From contig NZ_CM001398.1 of NCBI RefSeq assembly GCF_000241055.1, positions 1,719,100 to 1,783,099 on the forward strand: a stretch of 64,000 nt of DNA, given 5' to 3'. How positions within the stretch are numbered: the stretch's first letter is position 1; every line of letters begins with the position of its first letter. Position numbers and translations under genes: made by a program. This DNA comes from Oenococcus kitaharae DSM 17330 (lineage in GTDB: Bacteria > Bacillota > Bacilli > Lactobacillales > Lactobacillaceae). Under the pieces are notes generated by a model that had not been told where the DNA came from, did no database searches, and was given only the letters and a program-made list of their open reading frames with translations. This document shows positions 43,587-52,832 of this stretch, one piece after another.

Positions 43587-44224
43587 ATTTTACCTTTCAA
43601 ACTTTCTTGAATTAATTGTAAAGCATTATCCGCAATTTTTTCAGCCCTTTCACAAGCATCGATGACTTTTATACGCCCAGGATCAGCTTGTGCGAGCTGC
43701 AGATAAGTCTGACGGACTTTTTGATGAAAAGCCAAGGGATCCTGGTCCATACGATCAACATCATTTTTGCGGTGTTTCATAATTCTTGCGAGGCCGACTT
43801 CGCTAGGCAAGTCGAGCAACAGTGTCAAGTCCGGCTGCAGTCCGGCAGTAGCGAAGAGGTTGATTTGGCGAACTTCTTGAACCCCTAAGCCGCGGCCGCC
43901 GCCCTGATAAGCAATCGATGAATCGAGAAAACGATCCGAAAGAATAATTTTGCCGGCTGCTAAGGCAGGCCGAATCTTCTCAGTAACGTGCTGGGCTCTG
44001 GCAGCGGCAAACAGCAAAGCCTCGGTACGGGCATCCATTTCCGAGTAATCATTATTTAAAATGATTTTTCTGATTGCCTCAGAGATACGCACACCGCCCG
44101 GTTCGCGCGTTTGAAAAAACCGGTCGCCCAGCAAGGCATACAGTTTAGGCGTTAAGCGGTCAATTAAGCTGGACTTGCCAGCGCCATCAGGCCCCTCGAT
44201 TGAAATAAAATAGCCACGACTCAT
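43583..44224 (-). CDS. tmk: thymidylate kinase
   Basis: A 213-aa kinase phosphorylating dTMP to dTDP. The P-loop GPDGAGKSS is at residues 10-18, the DR(Y/F) motif appears as SDRFLDSSIAYQG, and the lid Arg residues are in place. It overlaps darA by 4 bp and the DUF2508 gene by 4 bp. Confidence 0.97.
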   Translation of the reverse strand: MSRGYFISIEGPDGAGKSSLIDRLTPKLYALLGDRFFQTREPGGVRISEAIRKIILNNDYSEMDARTEALLFAAARAQHVTEKIRPALAAGKIILSDRFLDSSIAYQGGGRGLGVQEVRQINLFATAGLQPDLTLLLDLPSEVGLARIMKHRKNDVDRMDQDPLAFHQKVRQTYLQLAQADPGRIKVIDACERAEKIADNALQLIQESLKGKI

Positions 44225-44448
44225 TTACGGACTCCAATATCTTTTAGGCGAATCTGGCGCATCAAATAGGCTTGTTTGTCTTTGGCCAGCATCGTTTTAG
44301 CATGAATAATACGCTGATTGACATGCCCGGATTGCAAATTTCTTTCTGTCTGAAGAGCAGCGTCGTAAGCATCCTGGAGACGCCCGACAGCAGCAATCAG
44401 ATTTTCGTGGAAAAATTCGCTATAAGAAATTTTTTTACCCCAGATCAT
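44221..44448 (-). CDS. DUF2508 family protein (YaaL-like)
   Basis: A 75-aa small helical protein of unknown role, found between recR and tmk in many Bacilli. It overlaps recR and tmk by 4 bp each, so all three are coupled. No membrane segment is predicted. Confidence 0.85.
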   Translation of the reverse strand: MIWGKKISYSEFFHENLIAAVGRLQDAYDAALQTERNLQSGHVNQRIIHAKTMLAKDKQAYLMRQIRLKDIGVRK

Positions 44449-45050
44449 ATTTCTGTCCTCCCATTAACAGCTTGCGTCAATGTCAGCTGGTCTGCGTAGT
44501 TAACATTGGTTCCCATTGATAATCCTAACGCCAGACGCGTTACTTTGATCCCAGCCGGCTTGATAAGACGACCCAGGTACAAAGTCGTCGCCTCTCCTTC
44601 TGTGGATGCGTTCAATCCGATAATCACCTCTTTGACCTCTGGGTGATCGGACAGGCGGGTGATCAAACTGCTCACATTAATGTCCTCTGGTCCGCGCCCT
44701 GCCATTGGCGACAAAACGCCGTTCAGTACGTGATAAAGACCGTGATAATCGTGTGTGCTTTCAATAGCCATCTCATCTTGGCTGTCTTCAACAACAAAAA
44801 TTTTACTTTGATCGCGAGAAGGGTCGCTGCAAATCACACAAGGATTATCACTTTTTGACGTGATAAAGCCGCATACTTGACAAAAAGTCAGATCTGATTT
44901 GCTGGCTTTTAAACTTTCTGAAAAATTGCTCACATCTTCTTCTGACATGCCTAAGGTATAAAAAGCCAGCCGAGTGGCTGTCTTTCTGCCGATACCCGGC
45001 AACTTGCTATATGATTCAATCAATTTTGCAATCGCATCAGGATACTGCAT
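44445..45050 (-). CDS. recR: recombination protein RecR
   Basis: A 201-aa protein that acts with RecF and RecO to load RecA onto gapped DNA. The HhH motif ([14 protein letters not shown]) is near the N-terminus, the zinc cysteines Cys57, Cys60, Cys71 and Cys74 are intact, and the Toprim domain follows. It begins 3 bp after dnaX ends, so ebfC, usual between them, is absent. Confidence 0.96.
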   Translation of the reverse strand: MQYPDAIAKLIESYSKLPGIGRKTATRLAFYTLGMSEEDVSNFSESLKASKSDLTFCQVCGFITSKSDNPCVICSDPSRDQSKIFVVEDSQDEMAIESTHDYHGLYHVLNGVLSPMAGRGPEDINVSSLITRLSDHPEVKEVIIGLNASTEGEATTLYLGRLIKPAGIKVTRLALGLSMGTNVNYADQLTLTQAVNGRTEI

Positions 45051-45053
45051 AAA

Positions 45054-46877
45054 TTATTTCTCACCCTTCACTTTGACAATATTTCCAAATAACTTTTCTG
45101 CCTTTTCAACCACATCGGCATTGTCACCAGCTTCTTCAGGCACAGCTTCATTAGATTTTTCAGGAATATCCGGTTGCAGTTGTGGGCTTTGGCTTAAAGC
45201 GGCTTGGCTATCTGCTTCGTTTTTTTTTAACTCAGGTACCGGCATCGGCGGATCAATATCAGCACCATGCAGTTTGGCAATATAATTCTTTTTTAAAGTC
45301 ATCCAAGCGGTATCGCTGATAAAAACGAGCTGGTAATCGACTCCTAATAAATCTGATAGGCTTTCTGCTAGTTTGCCAACAAAATCAGCTGTCTCAGCTG
45401 CCGCATCAGCCAATTCAGGATGGTTAAAGGCAAAAATCAAGGCGGTTCGGCTGGCCGCGACCGGTTCAGCATTTTCGGCCAGCATCAGGACTGCCGGATC
45501 AAAATCGGCTTGAATATCAGGCCAAGCGTCTTGAACTGCACGCAGCTCTTCTTTAACAGCTTCGGCCATCACGTGCCAAGCCGCTGCACTATCGGTACTA
45601 ACCGGCGTTGAACTTGTTAGTACTTTTTTTGTCGGAATCTGTTGTTCGACAGTTCGCGGCTGATCTACAGGCCGCGCGGGCTGACTATCTTTGTCAGCTT
45701 CGCTGCTTGAATTGCCATGAGCATTGTCTAATTGTTGGGCCACTGGAGTATTATCTGCTGCTTGTTCACTTGGTTCAGCGGCATCAGCAACCGAGTCAGC
45801 TGGAACCTGATCAACGATGGCGGCCTGTTTAGGCTGCAACTCGCTTTGCTGTGAAACAATTTTGACAGCCAAAATCTCTAAGTAGAGTTCCGGCCGGGTT
45901 GTTTGTTTCATTTTGGTCAGACTATCAGCAACCAAATCAATGGCTTGTTGAAAAACGGCATTATGATAACCGGCCGAAAATGCCCGAATCTTCTGGCTAT
46001 CGGTTTCCTTGACCAACTCAGGCGCAATTTTGACCAGCATGAGATTTTTTAATAGAACCAGCAGATCTTCAGCAAAACGAACAGGGTCTTTGCCGTCAAG
46101 CAGCAAACGGTGCAGGTCTTCAAAAGCCTGGTCAGTCTGTTTATTGAGCAGGTGACTAAGGAAAGCCAGCTGATCATCGATTCGGCTGCTCCCTGTAATT
46201 TCAAAAGCATCTGACAATTCGATTCGGCCGGTCGTCGAAACAGCAACAGCCTGATCAAGAATTGACAAAGCATCCCGCAGCCCGCCGTCAGAAGCGTTTG
46301 CAATTACAGTCAACGCCTCAGGATCGTAGGCAATTTTTTGATCCTCCAAGACGTACTGCAAACGGGCAACGATATCTTCAACACTGATACGCCGAAAATC
46401 AAAACGCTGTACACGGCTGAGAATCGTTGCTGGTATTTTCTGAGGCTCGGTTGTTGCCAAAATAAATTTAACTTGCGCCGGCGGCTCCTCGATTGTCTTC
46501 AAGAGTGCATTAAAAGCGCCGGTCGACAGCATATGTACTTCATCAATGATATAAATCTTAAAAGGATATTCAATCGGTGCGTAATTGGCAGCATCGCGAA
46601 GATTACGGATCTCGTCAACACCATTATTGGAAGCCGCGTCGATTTCGATAATATCTGTAAAAGTATCCTGGTCGCTATCAGAAGGAATTCCTTCAATTTC
46701 GCGCGCAAAAATCTTGGCCACTGATGTCTTGCCAGTGCCGCGAGGACCGGCAAACAGATAAGCATGCCCGACTTTATTCTCTTTCAGCGCATTTTCTAGC
46801 GTCTGTGCGATTACTTTTTGGCCGACCAAATCACTAAAAGTGCGCGGCCGGTATTGTCGATAAAGTGCTTTATACAT
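45054..46877 (-). CDS. dnaX: DNA polymerase III gamma/tau subunit
   Basis: A 607-aa clamp-loader ATPase and replisome organiser. Walker A GPRGTGKTS is at residues 44-52, Walker B IIDEVHML follows, and sensor and SRx (LSRVQRF) segments are present. The four-cysteine zinc module that normally interrupts residues 60-75 is replaced by an acidic Ser/Asp stretch, and the whole protein lacks cysteine. The tail after residue 360 is acidic and low-complexity. Ribosome binding site is weak. No clear slippery site for a gamma form was found. Confidence 0.95.
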   Translation of the reverse strand: MYKALYRQYRPRTFSDLVGQKVIAQTLENALKENKVGHAYLFAGPRGTGKTSVAKIFAREIEGIPSDSDQDTFTDIIEIDAASNNGVDEIRNLRDAANYAPIEYPFKIYIIDEVHMLSTGAFNALLKTIEEPPAQVKFILATTEPQKIPATILSRVQRFDFRRISVEDIVARLQYVLEDQKIAYDPEALTVIANASDGGLRDALSILDQAVAVSTTGRIELSDAFEITGSSRIDDQLAFLSHLLNKQTDQAFEDLHRLLLDGKDPVRFAEDLLVLLKNLMLVKIAPELVKETDSQKIRAFSAGYHNAVFQQAIDLVADSLTKMKQTTRPELYLEILAVKIVSQQSELQPKQAAIVDQVPADSVADAAEPSEQAADNTPVAQQLDNAHGNSSSEADKDSQPARPVDQPRTVEQQIPTKKVLTSSTPVSTDSAAAWHVMAEAVKEELRAVQDAWPDIQADFDPAVLMLAENAEPVAASRTALIFAFNHPELADAAAETADFVGKLAESLSDLLGVDYQLVFISDTAWMTLKKNYIAKLHGADIDPPMPVPELKKNEADSQAALSQSPQLQPDIPEKSNEAVPEEAGDNADVVEKAEKLFGNIVKVKGEK

Positions 46878-46904
46878 TAATAAAATTCTAACATTGCAGA
46901 AATA

Positions 46905-46982
46905 AAAACGAGCACAGCGCCTGACTAGTTTAAGGCTGCTACATTCCTGTCCTGACCTGATTCACTAGCGGCGTTTGCCCGC
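46905..46982 (-). ncRNA. ffs: signal recognition particle RNA (4.5S type)
   Basis: The minus strand holds the SRP core: GGTCAGG, ACA, GGAA tetraloop, TGT, AGCAGCC. Outer helices pair CTAGT with ACTAG, CGCC with GGCG, and GCGGGC with GCTCGT. About 78 nt long, it ends in TTTTTATTT. A TATAAT (46989-46994) sits 7 bp before the 5' end. Position upstream of dnaX is conserved in Bacilli. Confidence 0.93.
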
Positions 46983-46988
46983 TATTCC

Positions 46989-46994
46989 ATTATA
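46989..46994 (-). promoter_or_regulatory. SRP RNA -10 box
   Basis: Perfect TATAAT on the minus strand; the -35 at 17 bp is TCGTAG and weak. It lies within 20 bp of the pepX stop codon. Confidence 0.55.
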
Positions 46995-47011
46995 CCGGAT
47001 TTTTACCGGAA

Positions 47012-49402
47012 CTACGAATTCAAGGGCAGAATCACACGACTTTTTTCCAAATCAAGCTGATAGTGCTGAACTGTCCTGGGGTGAAGCGTGTATTGCATAT
47101 CGCTGCCAAAAATATATAAACGCAGCTTGGTTTGGTCAGTCAGACGATAAATGGTCGGCTGCAAATAGAAAACGGCCTGGACATATTGATCGGGCTTTAG
47201 TTGGTTGATTTTCCCAGGCCCTTTCAGATTCTGCAGATTCAGATGACCGTTTGCGATCAAGTGAGCCTTCACTGATTGCTTGAAGAAATCACGCAAAGGG
47301 ACTTGCCTGTCGCCAAGGCTCAATTGAAAACCACGGTTTAAGATTGCCTTAGTTGTTTGGCTAGCATGTTCTTTAGCATCTAATTCGACTAAAGCTGCTG
47401 TGACCAGGCCAACGGTCCGATCTGTCTGAATGCGCAAATCAACCTGCACGCGGCCATTAATCGTTGCCTCGCCAAATGATGGCAGATCAAAAACAGCAGT
47501 AGATTTGGCAAAACGCGCATCACCTGCATAAAAATCTTTTTCGTAGCTTGTGTAATCGTGATAGTTTTCCCGATAAATCTGGCCCAGATCATCATCATAG
47601 CCAGCTGTCTTGGCACTCGACAATGCAGCCAAAACAGTAGATTGATGGCGTTCACTTTTAGCCCAATCCTGCTGGCTGTGCCAAATTTCCGGATCCAGAT
47701 TATCTTCTACCATGACATCCGGCAAGCTTTTTTCAACCTGATTATCTTGGCCATAAAGCTCATGGCTGAGCCATAGATTACAGATATCTAGGTAATCCAA
47801 AGAACGAATATCATGCGGGCTGATGTGCCGGCCCTGGTGAAGAATCACTTTAGCTGCTGCGTCTCCTGTTCCTTTCAGACTTTTTAGGATATTGAAAACA
47901 TTGATCGGTTTAACATTCCAATCGTTCAATCCATGAGTATATAAACAATCAATTTTAATGTTGCCTGCGTCTTTTAGATAATTGCGCTTGTCCCAAAAAG
48001 CTGTGTAATTACCCGTTGTACGGTCTTCTTCAACCTTCATTTCTGCTAAGCTGTCCTGAAAAATCTGCTTGCTTTTTGCCATTTCAGCAGCATCAAACCA
48101 GCGCGAAAATGTGTCTAATGCTAAAACATCAGCGTCTTCGCCCTGAAAACCGCCAGGTGCGACCACCAGACCGTTCTCACGGTAGTAGTCATACCAAGAA
48201 GAGATAGCGGATTCGGAGATAATGGTCTTCAGCCCAGCTGGATTGCGTGTCGCACAAGCTGTTGCCAAAGTTCCAAGATAGCTGCGGCCAGTCATGGCTA
48301 CCGAACCATTAGACCAGTCGGCATGGAGACTATGGCTAGCTGTTTTATCTGTAAAAGCTAGACGGTGTCCACTTAAATACTCGATGGCTGCACAACAAGC
48401 AATCGTCTCATCGGGCCCGCCGGAAGAACGCAGGCCGTCTGACCCGCGTGTGCCAGGGCCGGCATAATAAGCCACCGCATAACCGCGGGCCAAAAAAAAA
48501 TCATTCAATGGAAAAGAGGCAGCGCCACTTTTCAAAGTCTGTTGAAAAGCAGCTGACTGGCTTTGTTGATCAGCGGTCAAGGCTGGTAAAAGCACTTGGT
48601 CGTCAGCAATTGGTTGATCAGCAAAATCAAAATTGTCTTTAACTGCTAAGTCACCATCCGGGTTATGAACATCCTCGGCCATATCGTTCGTGCCGTAATA
48701 ATAGGGACTGGCCGTTAAAATAATCGGTACCTTTAAATCGGGACCGGACTGTTTGGGCCGCGTCAAAACCAACTGAATTAAATCATTTTTGCCGTCATGG
48801 TCGCCATCTAATTGGGAATCAACATAAACAGCTTCACTAATCAAATCAGATTTTGGGACAACGGCCAGTGTTTTACCGGCGAAAAACAAAGGCAAAGGCA
48901 GATCCTGCGGCCAAGCTTTTCGCAAATAACCGTCATTGACCAGGTTGTCAATCAGGCTTAAACCGTTTGCTGAACGCAAATTCAAAGCATTGAACATAAA
49001 CTGCACCAAATTAGCTGTATCGACTGTCTCATCAGACAGAATTTTCTGACCGCTCTTTGTTAAAAAGTCTCTGCTGGCTGTCAATTCAAAATCAAGCCCG
49101 GCATTAAAATCCAGTATTTGGCAAATAGCCGCATAGAATTGTTCAGCAGGGAGTTCGGTCAGCGTATTTTGCCATAATTGGTCCAGCGGCACAGTATCGA
49201 CGATCAAGATATTGGCCTGGGCTTCTATCAAGCTCTGTTTTGACTGGCAATTAGGAAACAGATGGTCAAAAAAATGCTTCAGATTGACCGAAAACGACTG
49301 TTTGACAAATTGGTCGTCAATCATATGAATCTTTTTAAGCTCCTCGGCCGGATTAAAAGATGAATAATCGCTAAACGCGTTATATCGAAATTGCTCAGTC
49401 AA
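47012..49402 (-). CDS. pepX: X-prolyl dipeptidyl aminopeptidase
   Basis: A 796-aa serine peptidase removing X-Pro dipeptides from proline-rich peptides such as casein fragments. The alpha/beta-hydrolase elbow is GRSYLG (about residue 345-355), with a GPGTRGSDG segment before it. The helical N-terminal domain and the C-terminal jelly roll are of normal size. Translation starts at TTG 49402 with AAGGGA upstream. The promoter overlaps the terminator of the upstream P-type ATPase gene. Confidence 0.95.
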   Translation of the reverse strand: MTEQFRYNAFSDYSSFNPAEELKKIHMIDDQFVKQSFSVNLKHFFDHLFPNCQSKQSLIEAQANILIVDTVPLDQLWQNTLTELPAEQFYAAICQILDFNAGLDFELTASRDFLTKSGQKILSDETVDTANLVQFMFNALNLRSANGLSLIDNLVNDGYLRKAWPQDLPLPLFFAGKTLAVVPKSDLISEAVYVDSQLDGDHDGKNDLIQLVLTRPKQSGPDLKVPIILTASPYYYGTNDMAEDVHNPDGDLAVKDNFDFADQPIADDQVLLPALTADQQSQSAAFQQTLKSGAASFPLNDFFLARGYAVAYYAGPGTRGSDGLRSSGGPDETIACCAAIEYLSGHRLAFTDKTASHSLHADWSNGSVAMTGRSYLGTLATACATRNPAGLKTIISESAISSWYDYYRENGLVVAPGGFQGEDADVLALDTFSRWFDAAEMAKSKQIFQDSLAEMKVEEDRTTGNYTAFWDKRNYLKDAGNIKIDCLYTHGLNDWNVKPINVFNILKSLKGTGDAAAKVILHQGRHISPHDIRSLDYLDICNLWLSHELYGQDNQVEKSLPDVMVEDNLDPEIWHSQQDWAKSERHQSTVLAALSSAKTAGYDDDLGQIYRENYHDYTSYEKDFYAGDARFAKSTAVFDLPSFGEATINGRVQVDLRIQTDRTVGLVTAALVELDAKEHASQTTKAILNRGFQLSLGDRQVPLRDFFKQSVKAHLIANGHLNLQNLKGPGKINQLKPDQYVQAVFYLQPTIYRLTDQTKLRLYIFGSDMQYTLHPRTVQHYQLDLEKSRVILPLNS

Positions 49403-49437
49403 AATAAAATCCCTTCATCGTAGATAATTTATCTTTA

Positions 49438-49468
49438 AGTATAGTAAAAAACCGCATGAGGCGGTCAA
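49438..49468 (-). promoter_or_regulatory. pepX promoter inside ATPase terminator
   Basis: TTGACC (49463-49468), 19 bp, TATACT (49438-49443) on the minus strand. The -35 and spacer coincide with the terminator hairpin ACCGC / GCGGT followed by TTTTTT (49446-49468). Confidence 0.55.
49446..49468 (-). terminator. P-type ATPase terminator
   Basis: GACCGCC, TCAT loop, GCGGTTTTTTAC on the minus strand, shortly after the ATPase stop codon. The stem is only 5-6 bp. Confidence 0.7.
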
Positions 49469-49479
49469 TATTATCTCAA

Positions 49480-52230
49480 TCAGCTTGCGTGCCGGTACTT
49501 TCTCACCAAAGCCTTGCGAGCTTCTTCTAACAGAACCATTGGAACCGGGATACATGCTAACAGCAGCCATTCATTGCTGTTTAGCGGACCAGTCTGAAAC
49601 AGGTTCTGTAAGAAAGGCACATACATCAACAACAGCAGCAGCAGGATTTCAAATAAAATCCCAAAATCAATGTGATAATTTGAGAAAACGCCGATTTTAA
49701 AGACTGACGTTCGCTGTGTTCTGGCATTCAATGCTGCAGCAATTTGGAAGAAAACGATCCCAGCCAGCGTCATTGTGGTGGCTTTTCGATAATCGCCTCC
49801 CGACGATACTAAGGCTTGACCTGGCCAGCCAAAAGTCCAGTTGGCGAAGAAATAAGCAGCCGTTGAGATGATTGAGCCCCAAAGTCCATACCAGGCAAAT
49901 GCCTTTAGCAAAAGATTTTTCGTCAACAAATGAGCATGCCGATCGCGCGGAGGCTGATCCATCACGCCAGCTTCTATTTTTTCAGCACCCAGTCCCAAGG
50001 CTGGCAGCATATCAGTTCCTAAATCAACCGTTAAAATCTGCATAACAGTCAAAGAGAGCGGAATCGTCCCTCCCGAGAGCAAAAACAGCACGGATGGAAC
50101 AGCTTCCGGCAAATTGGAATTTAAAATATACAACAAAAACTTTTGGATATCTGCGTAAACAACTCGTCCTTCTTCGATGGCAGCCACGATGGACGCAAAA
50201 TTATCGTCTGTCAGAATCATATCGGCGGCATCCTTGGCCACATCGGTGCCTGTTACACCCATTGCCACACCAATATTGGCTTTTTTTAAGGCCGGTGCAT
50301 CATTGACACCGTCTCCTGTGGATGCCACGATATGACCCATCGACTGCAGAGCTGTGACAATTTGATATTTTTGTTCCGGGGCTACTCGAGCGAAAATAAT
50401 CTCGCCCGCCAGTGCATCCTTGAGCTGATCGGTCGTCATTTTGGAAAGTTCTGCGCCTGTCACAACACGAGCTGATTCAGAGACAAGGCCAATCCTTGTT
50501 GCGATCGATTTGGCGGTTAATTCAGAATCACCAGTCACCATGATGATTTTGATACCGGCTGCATGTGCCTTGCGGATGGCTTCATATATTTCCGGTCGCG
50601 GCGGGTCGGACATAGCGGCCAGGCCAACAAAGATCAGATGCTGCTCGCAATTGCTGACATGATAAGTCTTAGGATCGCTATCGTCTTCAAAACTACGGTA
50701 GGCAAAAGCCAGAGAACGTAGGCCATCACCAGCATAACGCCGGTTTGCTGCGAGAATTTCGGTCTTGTCATCATCAGTGATAGCACGCTCAACACCGTGA
50801 TCCAAAATGCGGTCCGTCACTGCCAACACAAAATCTAAAGCGCCTTTGGTCAAAATAAGGCGTTTGCCATCACTCGCTTGATGAATAGTCGACATGCGCT
50901 GGCGTCTGGAATCAAAGGTCAGTTCATGAATTCGCGGCAAAGCTTGTTTCAAATCGGCTAAATCGATACCTGATTTTTGCGCCAGGATAACCAGAGACGC
51001 CTCAGTCGGTGTGCCAATGATTTTCGGGCGGTCTTTTAGAGATTTGGCCGGTTGAACCTCGGTATCGTTATCGAGGCTGGCAATCGTGATCAATTGTTTT
51101 AGGGCCGGATGCCTGCCTAAATGAATTGGTTTGTTTTTTTCGCGAATCTGGCCGTTTTTCACATAGCCTTCGCCAGTTACCTCATACTCGGATTCTTTAG
51201 TCCAAACATGGTTAATCGTCATTTGGTTCTGCGTCAGCGTACCCGTCTTATCGGTGGCAATCACAGTCGTTTCGCCTAAAGTCTCGACAGAATTGAGATT
51301 TTTAACCAACGCATTTTTGCGTGCCATACGTTGGACGGCTTGTGCTAAAGACAAGGTCACAGTCGGCAAAAGCCCTTCCGGAATAAATGCGACGATCATG
51401 CCTAGAGCAAAAATGAAGGATTTAGCGATTGGATTTTTCACAAAGAAAACAGCGGCAAGAAAAAACAGGATCCCAATTGAGACCGCAATAATTGATAATT
51501 GTCGAGTCAGGCGATTGAGTTCCAAATGAAGCGGTGAATCGACTTGTTTAGTTGATTGGGTCAAACGGGCAATCTGGCCAAACTCCGTCTTCATACCGGT
51601 CGCTAAAGCAATTGCCAGCCCGCTGCCGCTGGCAACAGTCGTACCAGCATAAACCAGATTACTATATGCAAATTTACCGGCTCCCTTTGCAAAGGCAGAA
51701 GATTTGCTGACAAGCAGGGATTCGCCAGTTAAGGCTGATTCATCAACCTCCAGTTCGTCTGATTCAATGATCCGTGCATCAGCAGAAACAGAATTGCCGG
51801 CCTGAACCGAAAAAATATCGCCAGGAACCAGCTGTGTGGCATCAATCTGCTGCAGTTTGCCATCCCGATAAACATGTGCATACGTTGGCAGCAGTTTCAT
51901 CAAAGAATCGGTCGCTTTTTTTGCAGCAAACTCCTGCCAAAAAGAGAAGAGGCCGTTAATCACATTGACAGTCCAGATCGCGACGCCCAGTTCGCTCATG
52001 CCGGCAAAGATTGCAATCACGCCAGACACCCAAAGCAAAACAGCCATCATGCTTGAAAATGATTTAAAAAAAGCCTTCAATTGAGACTCGCCGCGAGCTT
52101 TGCTGATAATATTCGGACCGGATAATTTTAACTGCGAAGCTGCCTGTGCAGTCGACAACCCTTGGCTGCTTGAAGAAAATTTGCGGTAAAGCTCATCTAA
52201 TTCAGTCCGGGCTAATTGCTCATCGTCCAT
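49480..52230 (-). CDS. P-type cation ATPase, Na,K-ATPase-like (IIC) signature
   Basis: A 916-aa P2-type cation pump. TGES is at residues 168-171, the M4 motif IPEGLLP at 283-289, the phosphorylation site DKTGT at 327-331, and TGDGVNDAP near 640. M4 is followed by AQAVQRMARKNALVKNL and M6 is DLGTDMLPALGLGAEKIE; both match animal Na,K-ATPase rather than SERCA. The N-terminus is of normal length. Ion specificity (Na+, K+ or H+) is inference. The gene stands alone with a hairpin in its leader. Confidence 0.85.
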   Translation of the reverse strand: MDDEQLARTELDELYRKFSSSSQGLSTAQAASQLKLSGPNIISKARGESQLKAFFKSFSSMMAVLLWVSGVIAIFAGMSELGVAIWTVNVINGLFSFWQEFAAKKATDSLMKLLPTYAHVYRDGKLQQIDATQLVPGDIFSVQAGNSVSADARIIESDELEVDESALTGESLLVSKSSAFAKGAGKFAYSNLVYAGTTVASGSGLAIALATGMKTEFGQIARLTQSTKQVDSPLHLELNRLTRQLSIIAVSIGILFFLAAVFFVKNPIAKSFIFALGMIVAFIPEGLLPTVTLSLAQAVQRMARKNALVKNLNSVETLGETTVIATDKTGTLTQNQMTINHVWTKESEYEVTGEGYVKNGQIREKNKPIHLGRHPALKQLITIASLDNDTEVQPAKSLKDRPKIIGTPTEASLVILAQKSGIDLADLKQALPRIHELTFDSRRQRMSTIHQASDGKRLILTKGALDFVLAVTDRILDHGVERAITDDDKTEILAANRRYAGDGLRSLAFAYRSFEDDSDPKTYHVSNCEQHLIFVGLAAMSDPPRPEIYEAIRKAHAAGIKIIMVTGDSELTAKSIATRIGLVSESARVVTGAELSKMTTDQLKDALAGEIIFARVAPEQKYQIVTALQSMGHIVASTGDGVNDAPALKKANIGVAMGVTGTDVAKDAADMILTDDNFASIVAAIEEGRVVYADIQKFLLYILNSNLPEAVPSVLFLLSGGTIPLSLTVMQILTVDLGTDMLPALGLGAEKIEAGVMDQPPRDRHAHLLTKNLLLKAFAWYGLWGSIISTAAYFFANWTFGWPGQALVSSGGDYRKATTMTLAGIVFFQIAAALNARTQRTSVFKIGVFSNYHIDFGILFEILLLLLLMYVPFLQNLFQTGPLNSNEWLLLACIPVPMVLLEEARKALVRKYRHAS

Positions 52231-52257
52231 ATATTTGCCTCGATAACATCCAACACC

Positions 52258-52299
52258 AGCCTGTTTGCATTAATTATCATTTGACGGCCAAAACAGGCT
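52258..52299 (-). promoter_or_regulatory. hairpin in P-type ATPase leader
   Basis: AGCCTGTTT (52291-52299 on the minus strand) pairs perfectly with AAACAGGCT (52258-52266) around a 24-nt loop. It lies about 28 bp before the start codon. No known riboswitch is recognised and no T run follows. Confidence 0.45.
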
Positions 52300-52364
52300 T
52301 GCGCTTTTCTGTGATCATTGTATATCTATCCAAGAGTTAGTTAGATGCGATATTTTTAAAAAAA

Positions 52365-52832
52365 TCAGTTTTCACGAAGTTTTCTAAAAAAATCCTGCAT
52401 TAAAGAAGCCGCCTCATCAGCCATCAGACCGCCTTGGACACTAACAAAATGATTAGCTCGGCTATCCTCTAAGACATGATATAAAGACGCCACGGCACCA
52501 AATTTAGGGTCTTTGGCGCCGTAAAAAAGTTCCGGCAAACGGCTTTGAATAATGGCACCGCAACACATCACACAAGGTTCAATCGTGACAAACAGCTGAC
52601 AGCCGGTCAACCGCCAATTACCAACCAGCTTATTTGCACGCTCAATCACGAGCTTTTCTGCATGAGCCGTCGCACTGCCTAACTGTTCTTTGCGATTATG
52701 ATCAGAAACAAGCAGTTGGCCATCCTTAACTAGGACTGCACCGATTGGTACCTCGCCTTCCAAAAAAGCCTGTTTGGCTTCGTTTAAAGCCTGCTGCATG
52801 AAATATTCATTGCTTGGTTGATCGTAAGACAT
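52365..52832 (-). CDS. tadA: tRNA-specific adenosine deaminase TadA
   Basis: A 155-aa zinc deaminase converting A34 of tRNA-Arg(ACG) to inosine. The zinc and catalytic motif HAE is at residues 57-59, with the second part PCVMC supplying Cys87 and Cys90. Its start overlaps the end of the methyltransferase gene by 26 bp. Length is typical. Confidence 0.95.
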   Translation of the reverse strand: MSYDQPSNEYFMQQALNEAKQAFLEGEVPIGAVLVKDGQLLVSDHNRKEQLGSATAHAEKLVIERANKLVGNWRLTGCQLFVTIEPCVMCCGAIIQSRLPELFYGAKDPKFGAVASLYHVLEDSRANHFVSVQGGLMADEAASLMQDFFRKLREN

